A DNA stretch of 64,000 nucleotides from Nocardioides sp. S-1144 (GCF_005954645.2 NZ_CP040695.2:62001-126000); one strand, 5' to 3'. Positions 19,316 to 28,033 are shown, counted from the first letter of the stretch. Numbers and translations: made by a program. Notes: generated by a model not told the origin, from the sequence alone.

Positions 19316-20183
19316 GCAGCTTGCTCATCCGGCGGTCGGCGAGCGGCTTGCCGCCGGTCTGGCAGGTGGGGCAGTACTGGAGGCTGGAGTCGGCGAAGGA
19401 CACCTCGCGCACGGTGTCGCCGCAGACCGGGCAGGCCTTGCCGGTGCGACCGTGGACGGCGAGGTTCGACTTCTTCTCGCCCTTGAGCTCGCTGGCGGCC
19501 AGGCCGCGCGAACGCTCGACGGCGTCGCCGAGGGTGGTGCGCACGGCGGCGTACAGGACGTCGAGACCACCGTCCTCGTCGTCGGCGATCGCGCTGGCCG
19601 GCCGGTAGGGCGAAATCCTCGCCGCGTGCAGGATCTCGTCGGAGTAGGCGTTGCCGATGCCGGCGATCGTGCCCTGGTGGCGCAGCACGCCCTTGATCTG
19701 CTTGCGGCCCTCGCTGCGCAGGATCGCCTCGAGCGCGTCGCGGGTGAAGTCGGGGCTGAGCGGGTCGGGCCCGAGGCTGGCGATGCCGCGGACCTCGAGC
19801 GGGTCGCGGACGACGTACATCGCCAGGCTCTTCTTGGTGCCGGCCTCGGTGATGTCGAGCCCGGTGCCGTCGTCGAGCACGACCCGGACGGCGAGCGGGG
19901 ACTTGTTGCTGGGCTTCGGCGGCAGGGCCGGCACCTCCTCGCGCCAGCGGACCCAGCCCGCGCGGGCCAGGTGCAGCACGAGGTGCAGGCCGGAGACGTC
20001 GATGTCGAGGAACTTGCCGTGCCGGGTGACGTCGTCGACCAGCATGCCGGTCAGGGCGGTGACCGGCGGGTCGTAGGTCTTGAGGGCGCTGAACGCCGCC
20101 AGGTGGACCGTGGCGATCGCGCGGCCGTCGAGCCGGCCCTTCAGGTCGAGGGCCAGCGCTTCCACCTCGGGCAGCTCGGGCAC
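19308..20183 (-). CDS. Fpg/Nei-family DNA glycosylase (291 aa)
   Basis: Base-excision repair glycosylase/AP lyase for oxidised bases. The mature N-terminus PELPEVE carries the catalytic Pro and Glu. The helix-two-turn-helix region is present (IAGIGNAYSDEILHAARISP), and the C-terminus has a Cys4 zinc finger (CPVCGDTV ... YCPTCQTGG). The GTG at 20183 is supported by a TAGGAT -10 box (20190-20195), six bases upstream on the minus strand, so the mRNA is probably leaderless. Whether it acts as Fpg (8-oxoG) or Nei (oxidised pyrimidines) cannot be decided here. Confidence 0.93.
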   Translation of the reverse strand: MPELPEVEALALDLKGRLDGRAIATVHLAAFSALKTYDPPVTALTGMLVDDVTRHGKFLDIDVSGLHLVLHLARAGWVRWREEVPALPPKPSNKSPLAVRVVLDDGTGLDITEAGTKKSLAMYVVRDPLEVRGIASLGPDPLSPDFTRDALEAILRSEGRKQIKGVLRHQGTIAGIGNAYSDEILHAARISPYRPASAIADDEDGGLDVLYAAVRTTLGDAVERSRGLAASELKGEKKSNLAVHGRTGKACPVCGDTVREVSFADSSLQYCPTCQTGGKPLADRRMSKLLK

Positions 20184-20241
20184 GCCACGATCCTAGGTGC
20201 GACCGGTGACAAATGGGGGTGGTCGGGGCGATGATGAGCAG

Positions 20242-20496
20242 ATGTCGACGCCGGTGCGTGCCCTGAGGTCCCCGGGAGCGATCTTCCTCGATCCCCGCGG
20301 CGACGAGCGCGCGCTGCGGGTCTCCTGGCACACCGACGGCGGCCCGGACGGCGTCGTGGTGCTCTCGATGTGGCGCGACAACCTCTGCGTCGCCACCTTC
20401 CGCCTGGCCGTCGACGAGGTCCCCGACCTGATCGCGATGCTGCGCGAGGGGCTCGACGTCGCCTACGCCGCGACGCGGTCGGCCCGCTCCGCCTGA
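20242..20496 (+). CDS. Small conserved-looking protein (84 aa)
   Basis: Unknown function. The sequence looks like a compact beta-rich domain (ALRVSWHTDGGPDGVVVLSMW, with an N-D-L-C-V-A-T-F strand) ending in a helix (EVPDLIAMLREGL). No signal peptide or membrane helix. Start ATG at 20242, with a GATGAT box six bases upstream. It stands alone between the glycosylase (divergent) and the AAA ATPase. Confidence 0.75.
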   Translation: MSTPVRALRSPGAIFLDPRGDERALRVSWHTDGGPDGVVVLSMWRDNLCVATFRLAVDEVPDLIAMLREGLDVAYAATRSARSA

Positions 20497-20570
20497 CCCG
20501 TCGAACGCCCGGGCGCCGCTCGGGCGCGGCAGTCTAGGGAATCGGCTAGAGATGCCGATACGGTCGCATC

Positions 20571-21764
20571 GTGGACCCGATCCGGAACCCGTACGCCCCC
20601 GGCGCCGGGCAGCGCCCGCCCGAGCTGGCCGGTCGCGACGAGCAGCTGCGCGCCTTCGACGTCGTGCTGGAGCGGGTGTCGCGGGGCCGCCCGGAGCGCT
20701 CGTTGGTGCTCACCGGGCTGCGCGGGGTCGGCAAGACGGTGCTGCTCAACACGCTGCGCAGCCAGGCCGTGCGGCGCGGGTGGGGGACCGGCAAGCTCGA
20801 GGCGCGCCCCGACCAGCCGCTGCGACGTCCGCTGTCGTCGGCGCTGCACCAGGCGGTGCGCGAGCTGGGGCACGGCCGCGAGGAGGAGGTCGAGCACGCC
20901 CTCGGCGTCCTGCGGGCCTTCTCGGAGCGTGCCGCCGGGGGCGACGCGAAGCTGCGTGACCGGTGGAGCCCCGGCATCACCGCACCGCTCGTGCGCGGGC
21001 GGGCCGACTCCGGCGACGTCGAGATCGACCTCGTCGAGCTGCTGACCGACCTCGGGGGGCTGGCCGGCGAGACCGGCCGGGGCATCGCGGTCTTCATCGA
21101 CGAGATGCAGGACCTCGGCCCCGACGACGTCTCGGCGCTCTGCGCGGCCTGCCACGAGATCAGCCAGTCGGGGCTGCCCCTCATCGTCGTGGGTGCCGGG
21201 CTGCCGCACCTGCCCGCCGTGCTGTCGGCGAGCAAGTCCTACTCCGAGCGCCTCTTCGCCTACCAGCGCATCGACCGGCTCTCGCGGGCCGAGGCCGACC
21301 GCGCCCTGACCACCCCCGCCGCCGAGGAGGACGCCGGGTTCACCCCCGAGGCCCTCGAGGCCCTCTACGCCGCCACCGGCGGCTACCCCTACTTCGTGCA
21401 GGCCTACGGCAAGACGGTCTGGGACCTGGCCCCCGCCTCGCCGATCACCGCCGCCGACGTCGACGTCGCCACCCCCGAGGCCGACCGCGAGCTGGGCGTC
21501 GGCTTCTTCGGCAGCCGCTACGAGCGCGCCACCCCCGGCGAGCGCGACTACCTGCGCGCCATGGCCGAGGCCACCCCCGACCCCGACGACCCCGCCGGCT
21601 CGGTCGCCACCGCCGACGTCGCCGCCGTGCTGGCCCGCAAGCCGCAGGCCCTCTCCCCGGCCCGCGACGCGCTGCTCAAGAAGGGGCTCATCTACTCCGG
21701 CGAGCGCGGCCGGATCGCCTTCACCGTGCCGCACTTCGGGCGCTACCTGCGCGAGCAGGCCTGA
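20571..21764 (+). CDS. AAA-type ATPase, Orc1/Cdc6-like (397 aa)
   Basis: Stand-alone ATPase of unknown role. Walker A is TGLRGVGKT (near residue 47), Walker B is VFIDEMQDL (near residue 178), and a sensor-1-like segment follows (LIVVGAGLPHLP). The C-terminal part has the YPYFVQAYGKTVW helix seen in ATPases of the STAND/ORC type and a likely winged-helix end (LLKKGLIYSGERGRIAFTVP). The GTG at 20571 follows a TACGGT -10 box (20559-20564) by six bases, so it is probably leaderless. No partner gene is evident. Confidence 0.87.
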   Translation: MDPIRNPYAPGAGQRPPELAGRDEQLRAFDVVLERVSRGRPERSLVLTGLRGVGKTVLLNTLRSQAVRRGWGTGKLEARPDQPLRRPLSSALHQAVRELGHGREEEVEHALGVLRAFSERAAGGDAKLRDRWSPGITAPLVRGRADSGDVEIDLVELLTDLGGLAGETGRGIAVFIDEMQDLGPDDVSALCAACHEISQSGLPLIVVGAGLPHLPAVLSASKSYSERLFAYQRIDRLSRAEADRALTTPAAEEDAGFTPEALEALYAATGGYPYFVQAYGKTVWDLAPASPITAADVDVATPEADRELGVGFFGSRYERATPGERDYLRAMAEATPDPDDPAGSVATADVAAVLARKPQALSPARDALLKKGLIYSGERGRIAFTVPHFGRYLREQA

Positions 21765-21790
21765 GCCGCGCGCCGGTCACCGGTCCAGGA

Positions 21791-23152
21791 TCAGCGCCAC
21801 GGGTCCTCACCGCTCCCGCCGACCAGCTGGCCGCGGAGGTCGTCCAGGCCGGCCTGGCTGGCGGCGTCGGCGTTGGTGAAGTCGGTGACGATCGCCCGGA
21901 GCATCGCCTCGCTGTTCCTGACGTCCCACGTCAGGTCGCGGATCGAGGCGGCGGTGTTGTCGCCGACGATCCACATCATGATCGCGACGCCGTTGTAGCG
22001 CAGGCCGACCTCGCGGGCCGACGGGGAGAGCAGCCCACCCTCCTCGGCGCCGGCGATGATCTTGGGGTCGGCGTCCTCGAGCCCGTGGGCGAGGTTCTTC
22101 ATGCCGCTGCTGAGCGAGCCGACGACGGCCTCGCCCGGGATCACGACGGCGAGGGCGCCGGCGTCGGTGACGTCGAAGATGCTGGTCTCGTCGCCCCACC
22201 CGCCGTCACCGTCGTCGGAGACCCGGGGGGTCAGGTCGAAGAGGGCGCGGTGGGCCTCGAAGGTCTGCCACCCGTTCTCGAGGCCCTCCCGGACGAGGGT
22301 CTCCTGCTGGGTGATGGCCTCGTCGATGTCGTCGAGCCCGGACTCGAAGGCGGCCATCAGGTCCTGGTAGCTGTCCCCGCTGCGCTCGAGGCGCAGCTCG
22401 CCGACGTAGTCGTTGGTGGCACTCAACGAGGTGATCCCCGCCGTGGCCAGGGCGAAGGGCAGGGTGACGCCGCCCGAGGCGATGGCGCTGGCGCCGGCGA
22501 GGGCCGCACCGGTGAGGCCCAGCAGGAACTTGATCTCCGAGGTGCCCTCGCTCTCGGCGTAGCTGTCGAGGGCCGCGGTGGCCTTCTCCACGTGGGTGTC
22601 GCGGTCGGCGCGGGCCTGCGTCCAGATCTCCTTCTCCGCGGCCCAGGCCTCGGTGACGATGGCAGCCAGGCAGCCGTGGTTGCTGATCACCGCGGGGAGC
22701 TGGTTGACGAAGCTGTTGTTGAAGGCGTCCATGGCGGCGCCGCGGAACTCGCTGGCGTTGTCGGAGATGGTCTTGTAGTAGCCGCCGAGCGCCCCGCCGT
22801 AGGAGTTCTGGCTGCCCATGTTCAGCGCCGTGACCGCCGCCTGCGCGGTGACCATGCCGCCGTTGAGGGCGCTCGGCTCGGGCAGCCGGTCGTCCTGCCA
22901 CTGCTCGAGCGCGGTGTCCACGCGGTCGCGGACCTCGCCCCACTCGGTGCGGTAGTCGAGGTCGACGTTCGAGGTGACCGGCATCCCGCTGCCCGAGCTC
23001 GTGGAGTACGTCGCGACGCCGGTGCCGTCGGAGCCCACGGTCGCGCTGAAGCCGAGACCGTAGTCGAAGTAGGAGCCGCCGCCCTGGCGTTGGTAGCCCT
23101 CGGAACGCATGTAGGCGTCGATGGCCGCTTGCTTGAGTGCGTCGATGTCCAT
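21791..23152 (-). CDS. Unknown large, mostly helical protein (453 aa)
   Basis: Not recognised. There is no signal peptide. The N-terminal ~60 residues are Gly/Ser/Tyr-rich, followed by a long helical region (~residues 70-320) with a hydrophobic glycine-alanine hairpin near residue 220 (FLLGLTGAALAGASAIASGG). The second half has many acidic and Asn residues. The layout, a helical bundle without a signal, resembles some ESX/WXG100-type secreted proteins, but I see no secretion genes here and do not assign it. Start ATG at 23152. Confidence 0.75.
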   Translation of the reverse strand: MDIDALKQAAIDAYMRSEGYQRQGGGSYFDYGLGFSATVGSDGTGVATYSTSSGSGMPVTSNVDLDYRTEWGEVRDRVDTALEQWQDDRLPEPSALNGGMVTAQAAVTALNMGSQNSYGGALGGYYKTISDNASEFRGAAMDAFNNSFVNQLPAVISNHGCLAAIVTEAWAAEKEIWTQARADRDTHVEKATAALDSYAESEGTSEIKFLLGLTGAALAGASAIASGGVTLPFALATAGITSLSATNDYVGELRLERSGDSYQDLMAAFESGLDDIDEAITQQETLVREGLENGWQTFEAHRALFDLTPRVSDDGDGGWGDETSIFDVTDAGALAVVIPGEAVVGSLSSGMKNLAHGLEDADPKIIAGAEEGGLLSPSAREVGLRYNGVAIMMWIVGDNTAASIRDLTWDVRNSEAMLRAIVTDFTNADAASQAGLDDLRGQLVGGSGEDPWR

Positions 23153-23233
23153 CAGTGTGATCCTCGAGAGCTGGGGCGACGGGTTGACCGGGTGGCTCTC
23201 CGTCTGCCCCCGCTGGGCCCGCGGGAAACCGCC

Positions 23234-23271
23234 GCGCCCGGGGGCCGCTCGAACCGCGGCCTCCCGGGCGC
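23234..23271 (-). terminator. Strong GC hairpin after the secreted protein gene
   Basis: Arms GCGCCCGGGGGCCGC and GCGGCCTCCCGGGCGC pair over 15 bp with one bulge and a 7-base loop. It lies 21 bases past the stop of the gene at 23292-24167, between it and the next gene on the minus strand. Confidence 0.6.
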
Positions 23272-23291
23272 CTGTGGGCGCGGGAACGGGC

Positions 23292-24167
23292 TCAGGGCAG
23301 GGGCGTGGGGTCGGTCGGGTCGGGCGGCACCGGCAGGGAGCCCCGGACGCGGTTCTGCGCCTGGCACTGGCTGGTGCAGCTGGTCGCACCCTGGGACAGC
23401 TCGATCGCGTCCTCCCCGAGGACGCCGCCGAGCCGGCCGCCGGGGACGACGGACCACCGCGTGGTCCGGCCGTCCTGGAACAGCTTCGTGGCGACCTGCG
23501 GGCTGTCCTTGCCGAGGAGCATCTGGTGGGCGTCCGGACCGGACGCGACGGCGTCGACGCCGTCACCGAAGTTGATCTTCCCGGTGAAGCTGTTGACGAA
23601 GTAGAACAGGCCGGGGCCGAGCGTGTGCACGACCTCGACGTCGCCCGCGAACTCCGGCTCCATCTGGAAGATGCCACCCTGCGGCGCGTCCTTGGCCTGG
23701 ATCTTCAGCTTGCCGGCGGCCGTCGCGAGGATCACGACGAGCGTGCCGTCCCTGACCTCCAGCTGGCGCAGCACCGGGGCGCGCAGCTGTGCGGGGCCCA
23801 GCACCGGCACCTTCGAGGCGAAGACCACCGTCGGCCGGGTCACCATCCGCTCCGGGGAGGGCGCGCCGGTCAGCGTGTAGTCGTGGACGCCGAGGGTGGC
23901 CGGGTCGATCGTGAACCGGGTGTGGACGCCGGCGACGGTGATCCCGGCGGTGACGGCGAGGTCCCTGACCCGGACGTCCCGACCGGGCGCGGGGTCGTAG
24001 GTCCGGCCGTTGACGGTGACGGCGTAGTCGCCGGCGGTGGCGGACGTCGTCCCACCGCCCCGGTCGTCGCCGCCACCGTCGTCACCGCCCTTGGCGTGGG
24101 CGGCGGTGGCGGGGGCGAGGAGTGCGGCGGCCGCGAGTGCGGCGGCGGCGAGGCGGAGCCTGGTCAT
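23292..24167 (-). CDS. Secreted protein of unknown function (291 aa)
   Basis: Predicted exported protein. The N-terminus is a clear signal peptide (LRLAAAALAAAALLAPATAA, cleavage near AHA), followed by an Asp/Gly-rich linker and a beta-rich body (TVNGRTYDPAPGRDVRV). The C-terminus has two close cysteines (SCTSQCQ) and a Pro-rich tail. No catalytic motif was recognised. Start ATG at 24167. A 7-bp dyad lies 25 bases upstream and a strong hairpin follows, so it is probably monocistronic. Confidence 0.85.
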   Translation of the reverse strand: MTRLRLAAAALAAAALLAPATAAHAKGGDDGGGDDRGGGTTSATAGDYAVTVNGRTYDPAPGRDVRVRDLAVTAGITVAGVHTRFTIDPATLGVHDYTLTGAPSPERMVTRPTVVFASKVPVLGPAQLRAPVLRQLEVRDGTLVVILATAAGKLKIQAKDAPQGGIFQMEPEFAGDVEVVHTLGPGLFYFVNSFTGKINFGDGVDAVASGPDAHQMLLGKDSPQVATKLFQDGRTTRWSVVPGGRLGGVLGEDAIELSQGATSCTSQCQAQNRVRGSLPVPPDPTDPTPLP

Positions 24168-24191
24168 GGGGGTCCCTCTCGAGGTGCGAAG

Positions 24192-24208
24192 ACACCGCGG
24201 TGCGGTGT
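24192..24208. promoter_or_regulatory. Dyad upstream of the secreted protein gene
   Basis: Perfect arms ACACCGC and GCGGTGT around GGT, 25 bases before the start codon at 24167 (minus strand). It could be an operator or a leader hairpin. No cognate regulator is obvious. Confidence 0.4.
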
Positions 24209-24274
24209 GCCCCCAGTCAAGGCGCGAGCGGGTCGGTGTTCCCAGGTGTCCGGTGGTCCTAGTACCCCGCTCGC

Positions 24275-24511
24275 TCAGTCGTCGGGGAGGGCCGCGAAGG
24301 CGGCCTTCGTGTCGCGGTACCAGCCCATTGACCGCTTCGGGTGCCGCCACCGGCCCTTCATCGCGTCGCGCGCCTCCTGGTGGGTGGCGTCGCCGGCCTT
24401 CTCGGCCTCCTTGAGGTGCTGGTCCTGGGCGTTGATGACGTCGTCGGCGCTCTCGCCGTGGTGCGCGAGCTCGCAGGGTCCGCCCAGGTCGCGGCAGGTC
24501 ATGGTCTTCAT
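24275..24511 (-). CDS. DUF1059-like small protein (78 aa)
   Basis: Matches the short DUF1059 pattern, MKTMTCRDLGGPCELAHHG followed by a helix with DDVINAQDQHLKEAE. The N-terminal Cys pair could bind metal. Biochemical role unknown. The ATG overlaps the stop of the upstream ECF sigma gene by four bases, so it is translated with it and may be its effector or target. Confidence 0.8.
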   Translation of the reverse strand: MKTMTCRDLGGPCELAHHGESADDVINAQDQHLKEAEKAGDATHQEARDAMKGRWRHPKRSMGWYRDTKAAFAALPDD

Positions 24512-25404
24512 CGGTCTCTCCTCGTGGGGTGGGTGGGGGTGGCTCCGTCGCGGCGCACGACGTCGGCGAGCACGTCGGGCGCGGCGCGGAAGGTGATGGT
24601 GTGCACGACGCCGTCGACGACGGTGAAGTCGAAGACGACCCTCGCCTCGCCGCGGTGGAACCAGGCGGCGCCGGGGCGCCCGCCGACGAGGACCGGGAAC
24701 GCCGCGGCGGCGCTGCCGTCGAAGAAGGCCGCCACCTCGTCGCGGCCCGCGACGTGCCGCGGGGTGCCGGCCAGGACGGCGGCGTCGTCGGCGCCGACGC
24801 TGGCGTCGGGGGCGAGCAGCCGCAGCAGCCGGTCGAGGTCGCCGCCCCGGGCCGCGGCCATGAAGGCGTCGACGACCTCCCAGTCGGCGAGCCGGTCCTC
24901 GGGCCGGGGCTGGGCCACCTTGGCCCGCGCCCGTGAGGCGAGCTTGCGGGCCGCGACCGGGGAGGTGTCGAGGACCGCCGCGATGGTGGGGAAGTCGAAG
25001 CCGAAGCTGTCGTGGAGCACGAACGCGACCCGCTCGCGCGGCGAGAGCCGGTCGAGGACCACGTGCAGGGCCAGCCCGACGGTGTCGGCCAGGGCGACGT
25101 CGTCGGCGGGGTCGCCGGCGAGCCCGTGCCGGTCGTCGGGGCCGTCCACGCCGTCGAGGTCGTCCAGGTCGGCGTCGTCGACCGGGACCGGCGTGCGCGA
25201 GCGCAGCCGGTCGAGGCAGAGCCGGGTGGTCACGGTTGTCAGCCAGGCCGGGACGTTCTCGATCACGGTGCCGGACGCCGCCCGGTCCATCCGCAGCCAG
25301 GCCTGCTGGACGACGTCCTCGGCCTCGGCGTGGTCGCCGAGCACCCGGCTCGCGATCCCCACGAGTCGCGGTCGCTCGGCCTCGAACACCTGCGTCTGGT
25401 CCAC
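24508..25404 (-). CDS. ECF sigma factor with C-terminal SnoaL-like domain (298 aa)
   Basis: Extracytoplasmic-function sigma factor of the SigJ/ECF41 type. Region 2 is at residues ~8-70 (AEDVVQQAWLRMDR) and region 4 at ~105-165 (LSPRERVAFVLHDSFGFDFPTIAAVLDTSPVAARKL, given in two family blocks). A SnoaL/NTF2-like domain follows (~175-285), which in this class replaces a separate anti-sigma factor and tunes activity. The start at 25404 gives the usual N-terminus. It overlaps the DUF1059-like gene. The inducing signal is unknown. Confidence 0.9.
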   Translation of the reverse strand: MDQTQVFEAERPRLVGIASRVLGDHAEAEDVVQQAWLRMDRAASGTVIENVPAWLTTVTTRLCLDRLRSRTPVPVDDADLDDLDGVDGPDDRHGLAGDPADDVALADTVGLALHVVLDRLSPRERVAFVLHDSFGFDFPTIAAVLDTSPVAARKLASRARAKVAQPRPEDRLADWEVVDAFMAAARGGDLDRLLRLLAPDASVGADDAAVLAGTPRHVAGRDEVAAFFDGSAAAAFPVLVGGRPGAAWFHRGEARVVFDFTVVDGVVHTITFRAAPDVLADVVRRDGATPTHPTRRDR

Positions 25405-25536
25405 GGCTGCACCCTTCCACCTCGTCCGTCACTCCTCCGACGATCGGGCGGCGCCGGGTGTGACCGTTCCCGCACCGCGACCGACACTCCGACCGCTGCC
25501 CCCGCCCGGCTGGCGCCGGTCGGGCACGATGGAGGC

Positions 25537-26316
25537 ATGACGACGCAGGTCGTGGCGCACCGCGGGGCCAGCGACGAGAACGCCGAGCACACGCTGGGGG
25601 CCTACCTGGCGGCGCTCGAGTCGGGGGCCGACGGCCTCGAGTGCGACGTCCGGCTGACCGCCGACGGCCACCTGGTGTGCGTGCACGACCGCGACCTCCG
25701 GCGCACGGCGCAGGCGCGGGGGCTGGTCTCCACGATGGACCTCGCCGACCTCAACGAGCTCGACTTCGCCACGTGGAAGAACCCGTGGGCCGACCTCGAC
25801 GACGAGGCGCCCGAGCGCGACGAGTCGCTCGACCGGGTGCTGACGCTGCGCAAGCTGCTCGAGACCGTCGCCGACCTCGACCGGCGCGTCGAGGTGGCGA
25901 TCGAGACCAAGCACCCCACGCGCTACGGCGGGCTCGTCGAGCGCCGGCTGGTGGAGATGCTCAAGGACTTCGGGTGGGACGTGCCCGGGTCGCCGGTGCG
26001 GGTGATGAGCTTCTCCTTCACCGCCCTGCAGCGCGTGGAGCGGGCGGCACCCGGGATCCAGCTGGTCCAGCTGGTCGACAAGGCGCAGCACTGGTCGATG
26101 CTGCGCCGCGTGGTCGGGCCCGGGTGGATCATGGGCCCGGGCATCGCGCTGCTCCGCGAGCAGCCCCGGCTCGGCGAACGGATCACCACCGCCGGGCACG
26201 ACATGCACGTCTGGACGGTCAACACCGACCGCGACCTCGAGCGCTGCCTCGAGCTCGGCGTCAAGGCCGTCATCACCGACCGGCCGGCCTACATCCTGGA
26301 GCGGCTCGGGCGCTGA
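25537..26316 (+). CDS. Glycerophosphodiester phosphodiesterase (259 aa)
   Basis: Hydrolyses glycerophosphodiesters to glycerol-3-phosphate and an alcohol, recycling lipid head groups. It has the GDPD TIM-barrel signatures: VAHRGASDENAEHTLGAY at the N-terminus with catalytic His and metal ligands, GLECDVRLTADGHLVCVHDR, the metal-binding EVAIETKH, and the terminal VNTDRDLERCLELGVKAVITD. There is no signal peptide, so it is cytoplasmic. The ATG at 25537 is preceded by GGAGG very close upstream. Confidence 0.93.
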   Translation: MTTQVVAHRGASDENAEHTLGAYLAALESGADGLECDVRLTADGHLVCVHDRDLRRTAQARGLVSTMDLADLNELDFATWKNPWADLDDEAPERDESLDRVLTLRKLLETVADLDRRVEVAIETKHPTRYGGLVERRLVEMLKDFGWDVPGSPVRVMSFSFTALQRVERAAPGIQLVQLVDKAQHWSMLRRVVGPGWIMGPGIALLREQPRLGERITTAGHDMHVWTVNTDRDLERCLELGVKAVITDRPAYILERLGR

Positions 26317-26381
26317 CGTCCGCGGCGGGTGCGGGTGGCTGGGTGCGCGGCGGCCCGCGCGGCCCCGGTAGGTTCTGCGCC

Positions 26382-27317
26382 ATGGCGAAGAAGTCCCGCA
26401 CCAAGGCCCGCGACCACGCACCCGCCGAGACCGACGGGGCGGTCGGCCCGCGCCAGCCCTGCCCGTGCGGCTCCGGCAAGCGGTACAAAGCCTGCCACGG
26501 GGCCTCCGGCGGTGCCGACGTCTACGTCGCGCGCCCCTTCGAGGGCCTGCCCGGCGAGTGCGACATCATCGCGCTGCGCGAGCTCGTCCCGGCGGCGACC
26601 GCGCCCCTGACCATCAAGGGTCACGAGGACCGCACCGTGCGGCTCTGCACCCTCCTGCCCGGCGCGGTGCCTGCGATGTCGCGCGACAGCGGCGAGGTCT
26701 GGCTCGGCCTGCAGGTGCAGCACCAGTTCGGCGACCCCTCGCGCGACCTGGCCGCCGTCCTCGAGGCCGCGCTGGCCGCCGAGCCCGGCGTCGTCGGCCT
26801 CACGACGCCGCCCGGACCGGGCCACCGGCTGCAGGACCTCGTCACCGACGAGACGCTCGACGTCACCGTGCACGACGGGTTCGACTACTGGGTCTCCGAC
26901 CTCGACGACAGCGACGAGCTCGCCGGCGCCCTCGAGCAGGCCAACGACGCCGCGACGCCCACCTCGCGGCTGGGCTCGGTCGAGGCCGCCTACTGGACCG
27001 ACGTCGGCACCAAGGAGCACCTGCGCTGGGTGATGCCCGAGCCCGAGGACGCGCTGCTCGACGCGCTGGCCCGGCTGCACGAGAGCGGCGACGACGTCAT
27101 CGTCCCCGACGCCCGCCTGGTCGGCATGTTCCGCGCGCACGGCCTGCTCGCGCCCGTCTGGGACCTCCCCGTCGGCACCGGCGCCGAGGTGCTGGAGGAG
27201 CCGGCCGCGGCGTTCAAGAAGGCCCTCGACGCCGCCCTGGCCGACACCTCGCCGCTCACCGCCGAGCAGCGCTCGGCGCGCTCGGGCCTCGCGAACCGCC
27301 AGGTGACGATCCGCTAG
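26382..27317 (+). CDS. SEC-C motif protein, DUF5926-like (311 aa)
   Basis: Cytoplasmic protein of unknown role. The N-terminus is basic and is followed by a zinc-binding SEC-C motif (PCPCGSGKRYKACHG, residues ~27-41), which often mediates nucleic acid, ribosome or SecB binding. The rest is a large acidic domain without known catalytic motifs. The ATG at 26382 follows a TAGGTT -10 box (26369-26374) by seven bases, so it is probably leaderless. It overlaps the convergent cNMP-fold gene by four bases. Confidence 0.85.
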   Translation: MAKKSRTKARDHAPAETDGAVGPRQPCPCGSGKRYKACHGASGGADVYVARPFEGLPGECDIIALRELVPAATAPLTIKGHEDRTVRLCTLLPGAVPAMSRDSGEVWLGLQVQHQFGDPSRDLAAVLEAALAAEPGVVGLTTPPGPGHRLQDLVTDETLDVTVHDGFDYWVSDLDDSDELAGALEQANDAATPTSRLGSVEAAYWTDVGTKEHLRWVMPEPEDALLDALARLHESGDDVIVPDARLVGMFRAHGLLAPVWDLPVGTGAEVLEEPAAAFKKALDAALADTSPLTAEQRSARSGLANRQVTIR

Positions 27318-27727
27318 CCGGTCCCGTCACCGGCGCCCGCCGCGCCGCCGGCGGCCGCCGCGCCGCCGACCCGCGACTGGGCGAGGGCGACGAGCTTGTC
27401 GCGGAACCCGGGGAGCTCCTCGAGCAGCTCGTTGATGTCGGTGTCGGTGAAGTGGATCGCGCTCAGCGGCGTCAGCGCGACCACGGTCGCGGTGCGCAAC
27501 GAGCGGCCGACGATCGCGGCCTCGCCGACGATGTCGCCGGCGCCGAGGCGGGCGATCTCCGTGCCACCGCGCCGCACCGAGACCGAGCCGTCGAGGATGA
27601 TGTAGGCCTTGTCGGCCGGGGTGCGCTCCCAGATCGGCGACCAGCCCTCCGGCAGCCGCACCCGTCGTCCGTGGGCGCTGATCCGCGCGATCTCCCGCGC
27701 GCTGAACGAGTCGAAGAACGTCGCCAT
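27314..27727 (-). CDS. Cyclic-nucleotide-binding-fold protein (137 aa)
   Basis: A single cNMP-binding beta-roll (YIILDGSVSVRRGGTEIARLGAGDIVGEAAIVGRSLRTATVVA) without a DNA-binding helix-turn-helix, so it is not a complete Crp regulator. The loop GDIVGEAAIVGRSLRTATV resembles the phosphate-binding cassette but lacks a clear canonical RxS/RTA pattern apart from LRTATV. The tail is Ala/Gly-rich. The role is unknown. The upstream 306 bases contain an unusual repeat cluster. Confidence 0.82.
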   Translation of the reverse strand: MATFFDSFSAREIARISAHGRRVRLPEGWSPIWERTPADKAYIILDGSVSVRRGGTEIARLGAGDIVGEAAIVGRSLRTATVVALTPLSAIHFTDTDINELLEELPGFRDKLVALAQSRVGGAAAAGGAAGAGDGTG

Positions 27728-27817
27728 GCCTGCTCAACGACCGCGTCGGCCGGAGGTGACGGCACGACGCCGCCCTCCTGCGGGACGGTCCGGCGTCCGT
27801 CTGCGGTGGCCCCAGCC

Positions 27818-27981
27818 GCGCAATTGCCGAGGTTGGCTCGTGTCTGGCGCCGCGAACTGAGCCAACCTCGGCAATTGCGCGCCGTGGGCCGGTCCGACCC
27901 GAGTGATCGAGCCAACCTCGGCAATTGCGCGCTCCGGGCCGACGCGACCGGGAGAAACTGAGCCAACGTCGGCAATTGCGC
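27818..27981. repeat. Four copies of a 22-bp AT-cored repeat, one inverted
   Basis: The 22-base element has the core CAATTGC and occurs inverted at 27818-27839 and direct at 27859-27880, 27909-27930 and 27960-27981 (the last with one substitution). The direct copies are spaced 50 and 51 bases apart. The inverted copy and the first direct copy are perfectly complementary and could form a 22-bp stem with a 19-base loop. This fills most of the 306-base gap between arginine deiminase and the cNMP-fold gene, which otherwise holds nothing recognisable. It looks like a REP-type repeat cluster. Confidence 0.85.
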
Positions 27982-28033
27982 GCCCTGGACCAACCCGACC
28001 CGACCCGGGCCGGACCGGGGGTGGCGCGGCAGG

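Noticed and set aside
27818..27981. Short CRISPR-like array (22-base repeats with ~28-base spacers)
   Set aside because: The spacers resemble each other, one repeat is inverted and no cas genes are near; a REP-type cluster fits better.
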